Shown: piece by piece, positions 37,247 through 48,813 of the stretch
Layout: the number at the start of each line of letters is the position of its first letter
Numbering within the stretch: the stretch's first letter is position 1
Assembly: GCF_008831285.2 (NCBI RefSeq)
Contig: NC_045145.1
Span: forward strand, 20,228,040 to 20,292,039
Length of the DNA stretch: 64,000 nucleotides
Source: Nymphaea colorata
Taxonomy: Eukaryota > Streptophyta > Magnoliopsida > Nymphaeales > Nymphaeaceae
Direction: 5' to 3'
Notes under the pieces: generated by a model
Databases searched by the model: none
Seen by the model: only the letters and a program-made list of their open reading frames with translations
What the model was told of the DNA's origin: nothing
Program-made: the position numbers and the translations under genes

Positions 37247-39118
37247 TGTAAAACCCATGATTCCTCTTTCCTTATTTATTTAGAAACTATTAAAAATGGT
37301 AGATTAAATGATTGAAACTGTCAAGGAAAAAGTGTTGGAAAGAAACAAATGTGTTGCCTAGAATAAACCTGACTGAGAGTAACTGGAAAGATTAACTGGC
37401 AAGAGGGGAAATTGAAAAATCATTCCATTCTCGAGAGAAACTGAAAACAAGATTCGTATGGCAAGGAGGGAGGCCTGGTAGAGGGTCTATTTAACCCTAT
37501 TTACAGCAATTAATCACTCCTTTTTTGCTACAGCCCTAAACCAGAGAGTCCAGCAACAAGAAATTAGAGAGAGAGAGAAAGGGAGAGAGGGAGTGAGGGA
37601 CGTCCTCATCTTTGCTCTCTTTTTGGCTGAGATAGAAGTTGTTGGCTGCTGGAAAAAAACAAGAAGCATAGAAGTTGCTGGTGGGAATTTATCTCGAATT
37701 TGAAAAGGTATGGGATATTCAATTATGATTATAGCATTAAGCCATGTATTTTGATTTTGTATAGATACATATACATGTAGATCTATGTGTATACATGCCT
37801 AAATATGAAGCTACGCATGATTTGTTGTACGCTGGAATGGAAATACATGTTAGTTCCCTCTGATAAAGCATGCTAGATACAGATATGAAGTGTAAAGCAT
37901 GTTAATCCTAGTTGAGTTTTTTTTAAAAAAAGATATAAACATTTGCATGCACGGATAAGAATGACATAGCACGAAAATAATGAGGAAGGGGTATGATTAA
38001 TACCGTGAGATTCGGCCATGTTTCCGAATTCTCAGGGTAGTTGGAACTCCTGTTTGGTCATCCCCTTCCGTGAAGAGCGAAGCCCTCGACTTCTCTGTTT
38101 CTGCTTCTGTCATGGGCATCGACAACAACGTCTACCCTTTTCTTCAATCTTCCTGTTGCCAGAAAGTTCCAGGAGAGAGGAATACTGTGAGGAACCAGAA
38201 AAATGAAAACATGTATCATAATAATAAGAGGAGCAGTCCCGAACGTCGTCGATAGTGGGTAGGGCTTGCTCTGCTCGTCACACAGCAAACAAAAAAAAAA
38301 AAGAGGGAAGGAAATACCTTCTGCTCTAGCAACAAGCGGGACCTGTCGCCGATCGACTGGAAACCAGTCGTCTCCTTCGTTGGGTAGCTGAAGCGATTTG
38401 TGGAAAGCGGGGAACACAACATGAATAGAGTTCCCCCTGTCGTTTCCTTTTTCTCTATCGGTGCCTCCCTGACGCAGCGAGATGTAGACTGAGAAGTGCG
38501 CCATTGAAGCTGGGAAATCGTCTACCTCACGATGGCTATGCTGGAAGAACAAGAGTGGCGGTGGCGGAAGCTGTCGGACGGCCGGTAGGCGCAGCAGCAG
38601 GAAGCCTAATGCTAGATCTCGCGCGAGACGGAGAGATCTCCCTCGTGCTGGTGTTGGGTTGCTGAAGAATTGGTGGAAGCCACCATTGGGCGAAACCAGA
38701 AGACGAGGAAGGAGCACTCGAGAAGAGAGAGAAAATCGGGCAAGAAATGAAGAAAAAACTAGGGTTCGACTGGTTTTATATCAAATTTAAAAAATTACAA
38801 GAATGGTCCACCTTATTAGCGAAATTCTCAGGAAAGCAGTTATAATTTACAGAAATTAATCCAACACCTTTTTTGCTAAAATATTTTTCAAAAAAAGGCT
38901 TGTGATGGACAGGCATTGGCAATTTAAACACTGGATCGGTTTTGGGATTTGTGGTCACTTTAGTTGATTGGGTCCAAGTGTTTTATTTATGAAATAAACC
39001 AATGTGACTCTTTAATACAGTGTGTTTAATTTGATTTAGTTTTGGTCATGACTCAATGTTACTTCCGCTATTATCTATTATATAAAAAAAATTGGTGTCA
39101 AAAACTTGGGTCGTGACA
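37247..39118 (+). repeat. 5' LTR of the Gypsy element (about 1.87 kb)
   Basis: It begins TGTAAAACCC and ends GGTCGTGACA, four bases before the primer site. Its start is supported by the inverted copy, which ends at the same point (31624). Long length and TG...CA ends fit chromovirus-type LTRs. Minus-strand open frames inside it are not genes. Confidence 0.75.
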
Positions 39119-39122
39119 ACTT

Positions 39123-39134
39123 TGGTATCAGAGC
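39123..39134 (+). other. Gypsy primer-binding site (initiator tRNA-Met)
   Basis: TGGTATCAGAGC, the standard plant primer site complementary to the 3' end of initiator tRNA-Met, four bases after the LTR. Confidence 0.9.
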
Positions 39135-40466
39135 ACAGTGTTTAGAGTCCATGTCCAATGCCAATGTCGATCACAAGCAGAGAGGAAAAGTCATTGAAGG
39201 CGTGTTAAAGAAGAGTTTTTTATTTATTGTGAATATTGAGTTTTAAAGTTTTATAGTAGTCCTAAAGGGTTGTGTTACTTATAAAATACAATAGTTATGT
39301 TTTGTTTCCTCCGTATGGTGTAGTTCAAATGGCACTCACTAGAGGTGGAAGTACTAGAGGAAGAGGCAGATGCCCTCGCAACACCAGAAGTCGCCATGTT
39401 GAGACTCATCCTATTGGATTTATAACACCAGTTGGAAACATCTAACAACAACAATAGTTCATTATGAATGCCTTGCATGCGATTGTGGGTTTAATGTATG
39501 ATCTGAAATTAGGAGTCGTGGTATTTGAACTAAAAATATGGATGCGTTACCTCTATGGTGTGGAATTTGAAGTATTTTTCGACCATAAATCTCTCAAATA
39601 TTTGTTCTCGCAGAAGAAATTGAATTTAAGATAGATGAGGTGGCAGGAATATCTCAAAGATAACGACTTTGAGATAAAGTATCATCCAGGAAAGGCTAAT
39701 GTGGTAGCTGATGCACTCAGCAGAAAGACGTCTGCTAAAGCTGGTGGACTGTTAATGCAAACATGAAATTTGGTGAAAGACTTAAAACAATGACATCCAT
39801 TGCGAGATGATCATGGAAAGGTGAAGTGTGCTGGAATAATTAGAGATAGATTCCTTGAGGAAATTATTGAGATACAAAAGCATAGCCCTGAATACGTGAA
39901 GTTGATACATGAGTATAACATAGAGGAAACTCCTTATTCTGAAGATGACGATGGATCTGTATGGTTCAACGATAGATTGTGGGTTCTAAATGATCCAGAG
40001 GTGAAAAACAAGCTGCTTGAAGAGGCACACAAAACAAGATACACCATACATTTAGAAAGCACCAAGATGTATCAAAATTTAAGAATAAACTTTTGGTGGT
40101 CAGAAATGAAGAAAGAGATCGTTGAGTTCGTCTCACGATGCTTGGTGAGTCAACAGGTTAAAGTGGAACATCAGAAACCGGGTAGCTTGATGCAACGAAT
40201 AGAGATTCCTCAATGGAAATGGGAATACATCACAATGGATTTCATAGTGGGGTTACTATGTACTCGACGACAACACGATGCTATTTGGGTAATAGTGGAC
40301 CGCCTAACTAAATATGCACATTTCCTTCCTATCAAGATTTCACAATAACTTGAAAGTCTGGTTGATTTGTATGTTGATGAAATTGTGAGACTTCATGAAA
40401 TCCCTAAATCAATCATTTCCGACAGAGATCCAAGATTTACATCCAAGTTCTGGCGAAGGTTACAGG

Positions 40467-43400
40467 CAATGTTGTACGTATCGTACGATACGACCCCGTA
40501 TCGTACGATACATATCGTCTCGTTTGAAAAAAACGGTACGATACACCCCCCGTATCGTAAAAAGGGGGTGTATCGGCCCTGTATCGCACGTATCATACGA
40601 TACAGGGCCTGTATCGTACGATACGGGGTGATATACCCCGTATCGTACGATGCGGCCTAAAAACGAAAAAGGGGGTCGAGACCTACTTATTCGGCTTCTT
40701 TTTCAAATTTTTCTTCCGTTCTTCATTTCTAACGCTTGGATAGTGCCGTGAGGGAGGGCGATCGTTCATTTTCACCATGAAAAACTTGATTTTCATCGTC
40801 AAATCGAAGATTAAGTGGTCGATTTGTGCGTGGGTGCTTGATTTTCGTGGGAAGGAAAGGGGTTTTCTTCATTTCAGACATTTCTTCTTCGTAAGGTATG
40901 AAATCTCATGTTCTTATCATGTATTCTTAATTTTTTATCGTATAATCGTAGATTGGAAGACTTTGAGTGTTTTTCATTAAGTTTACCATAGGATTTCGTT
41001 TTTTTTTTTTTTGAAGATATGGATCATACATGGCAATGGTGTGAAAGGGTGAAGGAGAATAACAGTTTGAAACTCAAATGTGGCTTATGTGGGAATACAT
41101 TTTCAGGAGGGATTATTAGAATGAAACACCATTTGGCAGGGACCTCCAAAGATGCGTCTCCTTGTGTTGGAGGACCAAACAAACTTTTGCCTCCATTTGT
41201 GCGTCAACAATGTTTAGATATGCTTCATGTTTTACGTCAAAAGAGAATACAAAAAGAAATTGAAGATGCAGATGTAGGCTATAATGTGTCTTTGGAAGAT
41301 GAAGAAGAAGAGGAAGAAGCTTATGAATGTGATGATGAAGACGATAGCAGTCTAAGAACAGATTTGGAGACCTTAAGAGGTAGAGATCGTAGAGGAAAAG
41401 GGATTATGTATGAAGGAGGTCGATCTGGCATAACGGGAAGGAAGAGGAGAGGCACAAGAGATGTTAGGGCCAGGCATTGTATGCGACCACCTAGTGGTAG
41501 AGTTCCTATTGGTAGGTCTAGTGTTGGCTCTATTAAGAGTTTTTTTCCTTCATATACGAGCCTAGGTGGTCAGCCGCATATTCGTGCTGCTATGACATCT
41601 AAAGATATCCTATATCATGCACAAAAGCAGGTAGGGAAATGGTTTTATGATGCATGTATTCCATTTAATGCAGCTAATTCTTTTCAATTCCAAGCTATGG
41701 CAAATGCAATTTCTTCTATAGGCCCCGGATTCAAAATGTCATCATATCATCAGTTGAGGGGCAAAATTCTTCAGGATACAGTCAAAGAAGTGTCTGAGCA
41801 TTGCGATGAGTTGAAATTATGTTAGAAGGAAACAGGTTGCTTCATTATGTCAGATGGTTAGACTGATACAAGGTCAAGAACACTTGTAAATTTTCTTGTT
41901 TATCGCCCTATAGGTACAATGTTCTTGAAATCTCTTGACTTGTCTGATGTTCCTAAGACTGTTGAGATTTTATTCAATGTTTTTGATAATGTCGTACAAG
42001 AAATTGGACCTGCAAACATTGTACAGTTTATTACAGATAATGCTGCAAATTATAGAGCTGCAGGAGATTTGTTATTTCAAAAGTATAGAACATTTTATTG
42101 GAGTCCATGTGCCACTCATTGTGGCATGATATGAAATCAGCCATTGACCAATGTCAAGAGGTAACAAAATTTATCTATAATCATGCATATGTATTGAGTT
42201 TGATGAGAAAATTTACAAAATGAGTTGAATTAATACGACCTGCACAAACTAGATTTGCCACAAATGTATTGATTGTGCAGAGTGTGGTGAAACAAAGAGC
42301 TCCTTTGAGACAGATGTTTGCTAGTGAAGAATGGGTTGCATATCCACATGCTCATAAAAGAAATGCTTCTTTAGTTGTGGATATTATATTCAATAACGTA
42401 TTTTGGGAATCATGTGTGAAGCTATTGAAGGTTTGTGTTTCATTAGTTAAGTTTCTCAGGTTGGTGACAGCGAGGACAGACCTTCCATAGGGTACTTATA
42501 TGAGGCTATGGACAAAGCAAAAGAGGCAATTCGAGACAACTTAAAGGAAAAGAAAAAGTTATATTTGCCCATATGAAAGATTATAGATAAAAGGTGGACT
42601 GGACAGCTTCATCAACCTCTTCATGTAGCAGCTTATTATCTAAATCCTGCAATTAGATTTTCTCCTACATTTAAGAAGGACAAAGAAGTCATGCATGGTT
42701 TGTTAGATTGTATTAATGTGTTAGTGGAAGATTCTACAGAACAAGATGTTGTGCACAATGAGTTGGATCTATATGATAGTTGTTTTCGGAACATGGGACT
42801 ACCTGCCTCCGTTCGAGCCAGGACAACGATGCGTCCAGGTAAATACATAGAAATTTTTAATTTACTTTGCATTTGTTACATTTGATTCTTTTAAATCTTT
42901 CACATTGAATTGTTATATTTTTGTTTAGATTTGTGGTGGAATAGGTATGGGTTTGATTGTCCAAACCTAGCACGTTTTGCATTCAAAGTCCTCAGCCAGA
43001 CATGCAGTGCTAGTGGATGCGAAAGGAATTGGAGTGTGTTCCAACATATCTATAGCAAAAAAAGGAATAGGCTCGAACATAAAAGGTTGAATGACCTTGT
43101 CTTTGTTCGATATAATATGAGGTTGAAACAAAGGTAATATAGGCATATAGCTTAATTAATGTTTACACTTTACATTTTTTGTACAATATATTTATATGAA
43201 ATTATATACTAACAAATTTTCTCTTATTTAATGTAGAGAATTAGAAAAATCATTAGCAAGGAAGCACACATCTCAGTTCGATCCTATCAGCTTGGAAAAT
43301 TTTGACGATCTAGAGCCATGGATTGAAGAAGAACCAGCTACAATATTTGATGATGAAGATCTTGAATGCTTCAACCTTGAAGTTGAAGCAACAGAAGGCT

Positions 43401-43933
43401 TTGTTGATGAAGGAGAGTCTGCTAATGCTGGTGCTAATGCTGAATATGTTGGTGAAGATCTTCCAATTCTTGACGATGAAGATGAAGATGATGAAGATTA
43501 TGAATGATGAATCATGAATGAGAGTCAAGTCAAGAGTGCTTTCATTTTATATGTATCAAAAACTTAAGAGTTATGAATCTATGGTTGTTGAACACTTGAT
43601 TAAATGTTTTATGACTTTATTACTTTATGGCTTATGGCCTTATGCTTTGTTGAATGATACTGTATTATTGTTATGAATTTTGATGTTTATGAATGATGAA
43701 CGCGTAAGTTTATAGCAATAATAAGTCTATCATTATCTCAAACATGTTTTCTATGAACAATTTATTATTTTTAATTTTTTCTGATTTTTTATGAATTTTT
43801 CGATTTTTTTTAAATTTTTTCTGATTTATTAATAATTTTTTTAAAAAATTTACGATACGGTTACGATACGTTACGATACGGCGTACCTTAAAGCCCTACC
43901 GATACGGCTTACGATACGCGTTTTACAACATTG
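40467..43933 (+). mobile_element. hAT DNA transposon (3467 bp) in Gypsy integrase
   Basis: Terminal inverted repeats CAATGTTGTA are at both ends, bounded by a perfect 8-bp duplication GTTACAGG (40459-40466 and 43934-43941). Excising it with one duplication copy restores the integrase reading frame (WRRLQ-EALG). Both subterminal zones are packed with copies of CGTATCG / CGATACG, often as the palindrome TATCGTACGATA (40475-40660 and 43852-43920). The encoded transposase is broken. Confidence 0.93.
41019..43507 (+). pseudogene. hAT transposase (BED zinc finger, DUF659, hAT dimerisation domain), inactivated
   Basis: The first block (41019-41825) begins MDHTWQWCERV and carries a BED-type finger (CGLCGNTFSGGIIRMKHHL), an acidic run and the region before DUF659. 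DUF659 continues after two stops: a TAG at 41823 and a TAG replacing the tryptophan of the conserved MSDGWTD (about 41859). It then reads LKSLDLSDVPKTVEILF, DNAANYRAAG and SPCATHC. Later frames match the central domain (RFATNVLIVQSVV, KRWTGQLHQPLHVAAYYLNP). The C-terminal dimerisation domain (42930-43137) shows SASGCERNWSVF and KRLNDLVFVRYN. A last acidic exon follows (43237-43507). Introns near 42840-42928 and 43136-43236 are likely. Stops and frame changes make it a pseudogene. Confidence 0.88.
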
Positions 43934-44744
43934 GTTACAGGAAGCGTTGGGAACAAAATTGAAACTGAGTACAACATTTTATCTGCAAACAGATGGGCAA
44001 TCCGAGCGAACCATTCAGACTCTTGAGGATATGTTAAGAGCTTGTGTTTTGCAATGGAAGGGTGAATGAGATAAACATGTGACGTTGGTCGAATTTGCCT
44101 ACAACAACAGCTATCATTCAAGCGTTAGAATGGCTCTGTTTGAAGCTCTCTATAGCTGACCTTGCAGATCACCATCATGTTGGACTGAAATAGGAGGCAA
44201 CAAGATTGAGGATCCTTTAGTAATCCAACACTATATTGACCTAGTCAACATGATTAGAAAGAAACTTTTGGCTGCTCAGAGTCGACAAAAGAGTTATGCA
44301 GACCAACGACGAAGAGAGCTAGCTTTTGATGCAAGAGATCACGTATTTGTCAAGATATCACCTACCAAAAGTGTTTTCTGATTCGAAAATAAGGGAAAAT
44401 TGAGCCCAAGATACATTGGTCCATTCAAGATTTTGGAGAAAGTTGGAGAGGTTGCTTATCGAATTGCACTTCTACCACAATATAGCCACGTTTATCCAGT
44501 ATTTCACGTGTCGATGCTAAGGAAATATGTATTTGATCCTTCGCATGTGATAGACTATGAAGAAGTTGAGTTGTAAGAAGATAATGACAACAGAAGAAAA
44601 GCCGCTTCGGATCATAGACCCGAAGTAACATGTATTGCAAAAGAAGACCATCCCACTAGTTCAAGTAGAATGGCAACACCATGGCATCAAGGAATGCACG
44701 TGGGAGACAAAAGAGGACATGCAAAAGAATTATCCCCAATTGTT

Positions 44745-44930
44745 TCTCGTGCGAGACGGAGAGATCTCCCTCGTGCTGGTGTTGGGTTGCTGAAGAATCG
44801 GTGGAAGCCACCGTCGGGCAAAACCATAAGACGAGGAAGGAGCACCCAAGAAGAGAGAGAAAATTGGGTGAGAAATGAAGAAAAAACTAGGGTTCAACCG
44901 GTTTTATATCAAATTTAGAAAATTACAAGA
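44745..44930 (+). repeat. Fragment of the Gypsy 3' LTR
   Basis: Closely matches 38617-38801 of the 5' LTR, from TCTCGTGCGAGACGG to AAATTACAAGA. It starts directly at the end of the pol frame, so the first ~1.37 kb of the 3' LTR and its end are deleted. Confidence 0.85.
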
Positions 44931-45177
44931 AAAAAAAAATTATATTCCAAGATTATTTGGTCTTTTGCACAAGCCTGTATAAGGATTGAACTAATACAGT
45001 GGTCAAGCAGGAAATAGTAGTGAAACTGAAATACAATCAAGTAAGCTAAACCCTTTCATTCTCCATAGCACAATTTCTTTGTATTGATTCTCATTCCACA
45101 ACTTCAGGGGTCGAAGTCCAGAACTATATTGTTATTGGTTCCACATGCGTACATGTAGCTTGCCCACTTTGAAGCTG
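44931..45177 (-). other. Conserved 3' flank (likely 3' UTR) of gene C
   Basis: From about 44965 to the stop codon it matches the flank of gene D at 57678-57902, with shared phrases such as GTGGTCAAGCAGGAAATA / GTGGACAAGCAGGAAATA and ATTGGTTCCACATGC. Confidence 0.65.
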
Positions 45178-46199
45178 CTATCTCATCATCTCTGGTACCA
45201 CAACAGGAGGCATGGTGGGCGGAAGCCTCTCTCTTTCCAAGTTTGCCTGCCAACCTTCACATTTAGAAATAAAATCAATTAGGACACCTCGCCAGAAGAG
45301 AGTCCGACATGAAAGAAAATGTTCATGGTTTAGCTACACGAAGAACTTATATATACAGCAAGAGGTAGGACAAGTTTAGTTGGTGGAGAGCCACATTAAG
45401 ATAATGGTACTCCAGGTGGACCTGGTCTGATAGCGTAAGTTCCTCCCTGGCTTAGTATTCTGGGAGAAGGAGAGAGAGAGGACCTATGGAGGGGTCGAAA
45501 CCCCGACGCTGGAGCTCTCTGTACTCCTGGGTGAGGGCGCAGGGCTCGCAGATGCAGTGGACAAGCCAATCAGCAGCGGGCTTCTCCGGCAGGCGATATT
45601 GGGCCCTCAGCTTCGCCCTGAAGAAGGCAGCGTAGAGGCAGCCGCAACATGTCAGCAACTTCATCGCTTCATACAGGCAAGCGCCCACAATGCACGCTGC
45701 GCAACCACCAATGCCCAAGTGCAGAAATTAATGGGACAACCCCAAATTGGAAGAAGCAGAAGATGATGTTGATCTACTTATGTTCTATAGAGAAAGAAAA
45801 AGAAAGAGAAGGTTACAAGTTTTTCCCCTGTCGACTATCTCCGCAATCCGGCCGAACGTAACACAGGGGCAGAAGCATGTTAATACGCCTACAACCAAAA
45901 AGCAAGACACGAGCAAATCCAGCCTAGTTAAAACGACAGAACGATAGAAATAGATAGAGAGTTACATCGAGAGAGAGAGAGGTACAGTTAGAGGGATCGG
46001 TGCAGCATTGGAAGAGGGTTGTCGTCCATCGTCTGGGGAATATGTGAGATTGGAGATCGCCGTCAGAACGGTAACCATATTCGCTTGCCTGCAGGGTGCT
46101 AGGGATGCCAAGCACCGGCTCCGTATAATAGCCAAACTCTTGATTGGATGAAGACGATGCTGCCGCCGCTGCCTGTTTCATGCCGCCTTGCGGATACAT
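45178..46199 (-). CDS. PLAC8 / PLANT CADMIUM RESISTANCE-like protein, gene C
   Basis: Minus-strand exons: 46199-45986, 45888-45817, 45696-45484, 45254-45178; 191 residues. The N-terminus is MYPQGGMKQ with an alanine/serine run. Then come [10 protein letters not shown] and the signature region CVLTCFCPC (residues 72-80), [13 protein letters not shown], a hydrophobic stretch with several cysteines ([13 protein letters not shown]), [31 protein letters not shown] and a C-terminal [14 protein letters not shown] tail. In the signature, valine and phenylalanine stand where the other members have leucine/cysteine and cysteine. Closest paralogue is gene D; their flanks also match. The reading frame is intact and the start is the first ATG of the conserved N-terminus shared with D. 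Confidence 0.92.
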
Positions 46200-47960
46200 A
46201 TCGTGATCGCTCTAGACCTCCGGTACAAGCGCTGACGGAGAAAGCGAGCTGTGTGAATGATGGCAGCCGGCCGATCTACCCAAGCCGCCTACCAGTTTCA
46301 CTTTGCAAATAGCTAAGAAGAAGAAGAAGAAGAAGGCATAAAAGGTGGACGTTCCCAACTCCTCCTCCATCGTGTACAGAGAGACTCTGGTTTAGCTTTG
46401 GGGATCCCAACTAGACCTTTCTAAAAAAGGGCTGTGCAGCTTGGGCCAGCTCGTCTCCAACCAAGGTCACACAGCCGGATCCACGGTCAGTTCGCCTGAA
46501 TTTCTGTTGCGATTTGGTTAAACCAGCTGGGAAATGAGAGGATTTCTGATTTTATATTAAGCACCACTCTGTTCCGGGAAAACTAAAAACCGCCATGAAG
46601 TTATGCGAGGAAAATTCAGTTCTCTTAGCCTATGCCTTTCAGACGGTTCCCATTTCTGTCTCGTGCTTACAAGGTGAGTGAAACACAGTGCTGGGTGCTG
46701 TATACCAGAGGGTATCGTTCTTGCTTTTTTGGTTGACAGGCTCGCAAAATAGTGTTTCTCAAACACGTTGTTGAAATATATAATTGAAAACATTATTTCT
46801 AAGGTCAAAGAATCAAGCACTATTAAAGACCCAAAATTTTAAAAGACATTTTTGATGCTTGAATGACAAGATAAAAACCTAGGGTGGGAGCACAAATCAG
46901 TTTTACCTGATGAGTGTGGCAAGTTTTCAGAATGGGATTTGGCAAAACCTAATTTTTAATGTCATATGAAATGGTGTTTTGGAGGAAAAATAAAAAAACC
47001 AGTTTATATAAACGCCCCTTTATTATTGCTCAAGCTAAATGGAGTTAGCTATACTAGGTTCTAGAAGCAGTCCCCAAGGGATACATCGTATCAAAAAGAG
47101 ATTTATGTATATAAAACAAACAAAAAAAAAAAAACAGGGATACATCACCATTTCTGAGGACCATGAGACCACATGGTTCCCCTTTCGCTTGCTGTCCACA
47201 ATGTATAGTTGTGGCATAGGGGCGGTGTCAATTGGTTCCTCTTACACATTTGTTCAGTCCTAAGCCACTTACACACCATCTCCTTATCCTGCTGGTTCCA
47301 ATTCATGGCTAGAGGATCGCCATATAACGTGGAATAAGTTTTCCGATGGGTGATCCATTGACATGCTACCATGCATAATATTTTAATTGAAATATTTACA
47401 AAACTATGGATGTGCATGAGAAAATGGCTGGCTGTTGTAGCAATTGGAAAGCGATAACTCTCTCTCTGTTGCCTTCTGTTGCAACCTTTCATCACTGCCA
47501 TTGTTTGGGTCTGCACTGTCCTTGAAGGGTTTCCTCATTGTTGCCACTGCAGGTTCTACCACTGCGATTGGTTCTACCGTTGCCCTCTTATGCTGCTACC
47601 ATTGACATATGCTAAAAGTTATGGCGTTGTCGCCGGTTTTGCTGTTGCTATTAGGCTCTACCATTGGGCTGCCATTTGCCGTTGAGTTGCACTGCTATAT
47701 GTAGATTCTACTGTTGGGCTTCTAGCATCGATGTTAATTCTTGGATTGAGAGTAGGGATGGATATGGATTTAGAAGCCCATGACTTGGGTTTGGACCTTG
47801 TTTAAAATGATGAAGCAAGCATGCAACGGACCATTGTCCCAGAAGAGCTTGAATGGAAGAGGGGTTGTAGAAGTGAAGGGTAGACTAGGGATGTAGAGTA
47901 GGAGAATTGTCCATCTTCTGCCCAATACTGCTCATGATTGAGGAGGTGGTATGATGGCAA
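46200..47960. other. Promoter side of gene C and intergenic region
   Basis: 46200 to about 46610 matches the upstream flank of gene D (59178 to about 59670), including GCTGACGGAGAAAGCG next to the start. It should hold the promoter and leader. From 46610 to 47960 I see no gene and no clear element. Confidence 0.55.
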
Positions 47961-47969
47961 CTAATAGAT

Positions 47970-48345
47970 CTATAGGGATATTATATTTTTGAAAATAAGC
48001 TTGTTTCCCACCCTTTCATTAAAGAGAATCTCATGATATCTTTTGAGAACCAATTCAGCTCCCAAATTAGGAATGTCTAAACCTTCCCTTCTTCTTGGTA
48101 AACAAATGATATCCCAAGTAACACGATGTGATCTTTTGGATGTAGAAAAAAGCAGATCATCCCACAATAGTTTTTTTCAAGTACTTGCTAATGATTTTTG
48201 AACTATTGATGGGCTTCGGCACAAGAGACGTTAACATATATATTGTCGATAGCACATGCTTGATAAGCATAACTGGCCTGCCACTTAGAGATATTTTTCT
48301 TGCCATGACCATTGCCTCTATTTGGCTGGAGAGAGGAAACATGCT
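47970..48345 (-). mobile_element. LINE reverse-transcriptase remnant
   Basis: Two overlapping minus-strand frames read AMVMARKISLSGRPVMLIK then, after a frame change, RSHRVTWDIICLPRRREGL and DIPNLGAEL. This is the thumb region of plant L1-type reverse transcriptase. It is a short, frameshifted fragment, cut on its upstream side next to the Copia insertion. Confidence 0.7.
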
Positions 48346-48381
48346 TCCCTAAAACAAGCATTGGGCATAGGAGGCATGCTC

Positions 48382-48780
48382 TGTTGGGATTTCTTCATCT
48401 GGATAGTCCTGCGTTGATACGGGTCCATATCCGTTTCGGACCCTTAAGTATAAATACTTGTGTCTTGTGATGGTGTGAGACACATCAAGTTTTTACCGTC
48501 TGGGTAATCGGTCCCCTTAGCCATACGTGAATTGCTTGTCCCCATCACTGGGCTGCTATGGCTGAGGAGAGAAACCCATTGCCGCCGCCGCTACCTCCGC
48601 AGGGGAACGACTCTATGGGGACTGTAGCCGTTCTTCCCACAGCCGCTGACATTCAGTCGGCGGTCGCCTCTACAGGTTCTACTTCCGCCATATATGAAAC
48701 CACATGAATTATGAATGTTTGTTTTTCGATTTCTGCATTTTCGTTTGTGCGCTATCTAGATTTCTAGCAAAGCTCCAACA
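48382..48780 (+). repeat. 5' LTR of the Copia element
   Basis: TG...CA ends, matching 54690-55091. Contains a TATA box at 48449-48456 and an open frame starting at 48558 that fits as the gag N-terminus. Confidence 0.95.
48449..48456 (+). promoter_or_regulatory. Copia LTR TATA box
   Basis: TATAAATA is in the 5' LTR (also in the 3' LTR). It predicts a transcript start near 48480-48490, so the ATG at 48558 would be inside the RNA. Confidence 0.65.
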
Positions 48781-48781
48781 A

Positions 48782-48813
48782 TGGGTTATGGGCCCACCAC
48801 GCTTCCGCTGCGC
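48782..48813 (+). other. Copia primer-binding site matching the 5' half of initiator tRNA-Met
   Basis: One base after the LTR lies TGGGTTATGGGCCCACCAC followed by GCTTCCGCTGCGC. From my knowledge of plant initiator tRNA-Met, this is the exact complement of its D-arm and anticodon-arm segment up to the anticodon loop (32 nt). It does not match the 3' acceptor end that most plant elements use. Drosophila copia is known to use such a 5' half-tRNA fragment. Confidence 0.85.

Larger units (their letters stand above)
39329..44740 (+). pseudogene. Gypsy gag-pol remnant, split by the hAT
   Basis: Gag start MALTRGGSTRGRGR at 39329. Then, after a deletion, the RNase H region ([14 protein letters not shown], and [17 protein letters not shown] at about 39690-39730). 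The integrase zinc region is next (EEAHKTRYTIHLESTKMY ... CLVSQQ, in which the second cysteine is replaced by serine), then the catalytic core ([41 protein letters not shown]). After the hAT it resumes with [19 protein letters not shown]. The end contains PRYIGPFKILEKVGEVAYRI and WQHHGIKECTWETKEDM, a chromodomain-like tail. Several stops and the insertion rule out function. Confidence 0.85.
37247..44930 (+). mobile_element. Ty3/Gypsy LTR retrotransposon with large deletions and a nested hAT
   Basis: 5' LTR 37247-39118, primer site at 39123-39134, start of gag at 39329, a deletion that fuses gag to the RNase H region, integrase, a chromodomain-like C-terminus, then a 3' LTR fragment (44745-44930). 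A 3.47-kb hAT lies inside the integrase core. The element is non-autonomous and decayed. Confidence 0.82.

Noticed and set aside
38058..38717. 219-residue minus-strand open frame
   Set aside because: Lies inside the Gypsy LTR, has no recognised domain, and the inverted LTR copy does not keep it.
48782..48813. tRNA gene
   Set aside because: Only half a tRNA, in antisense orientation, placed exactly at the primer-site position after an LTR.
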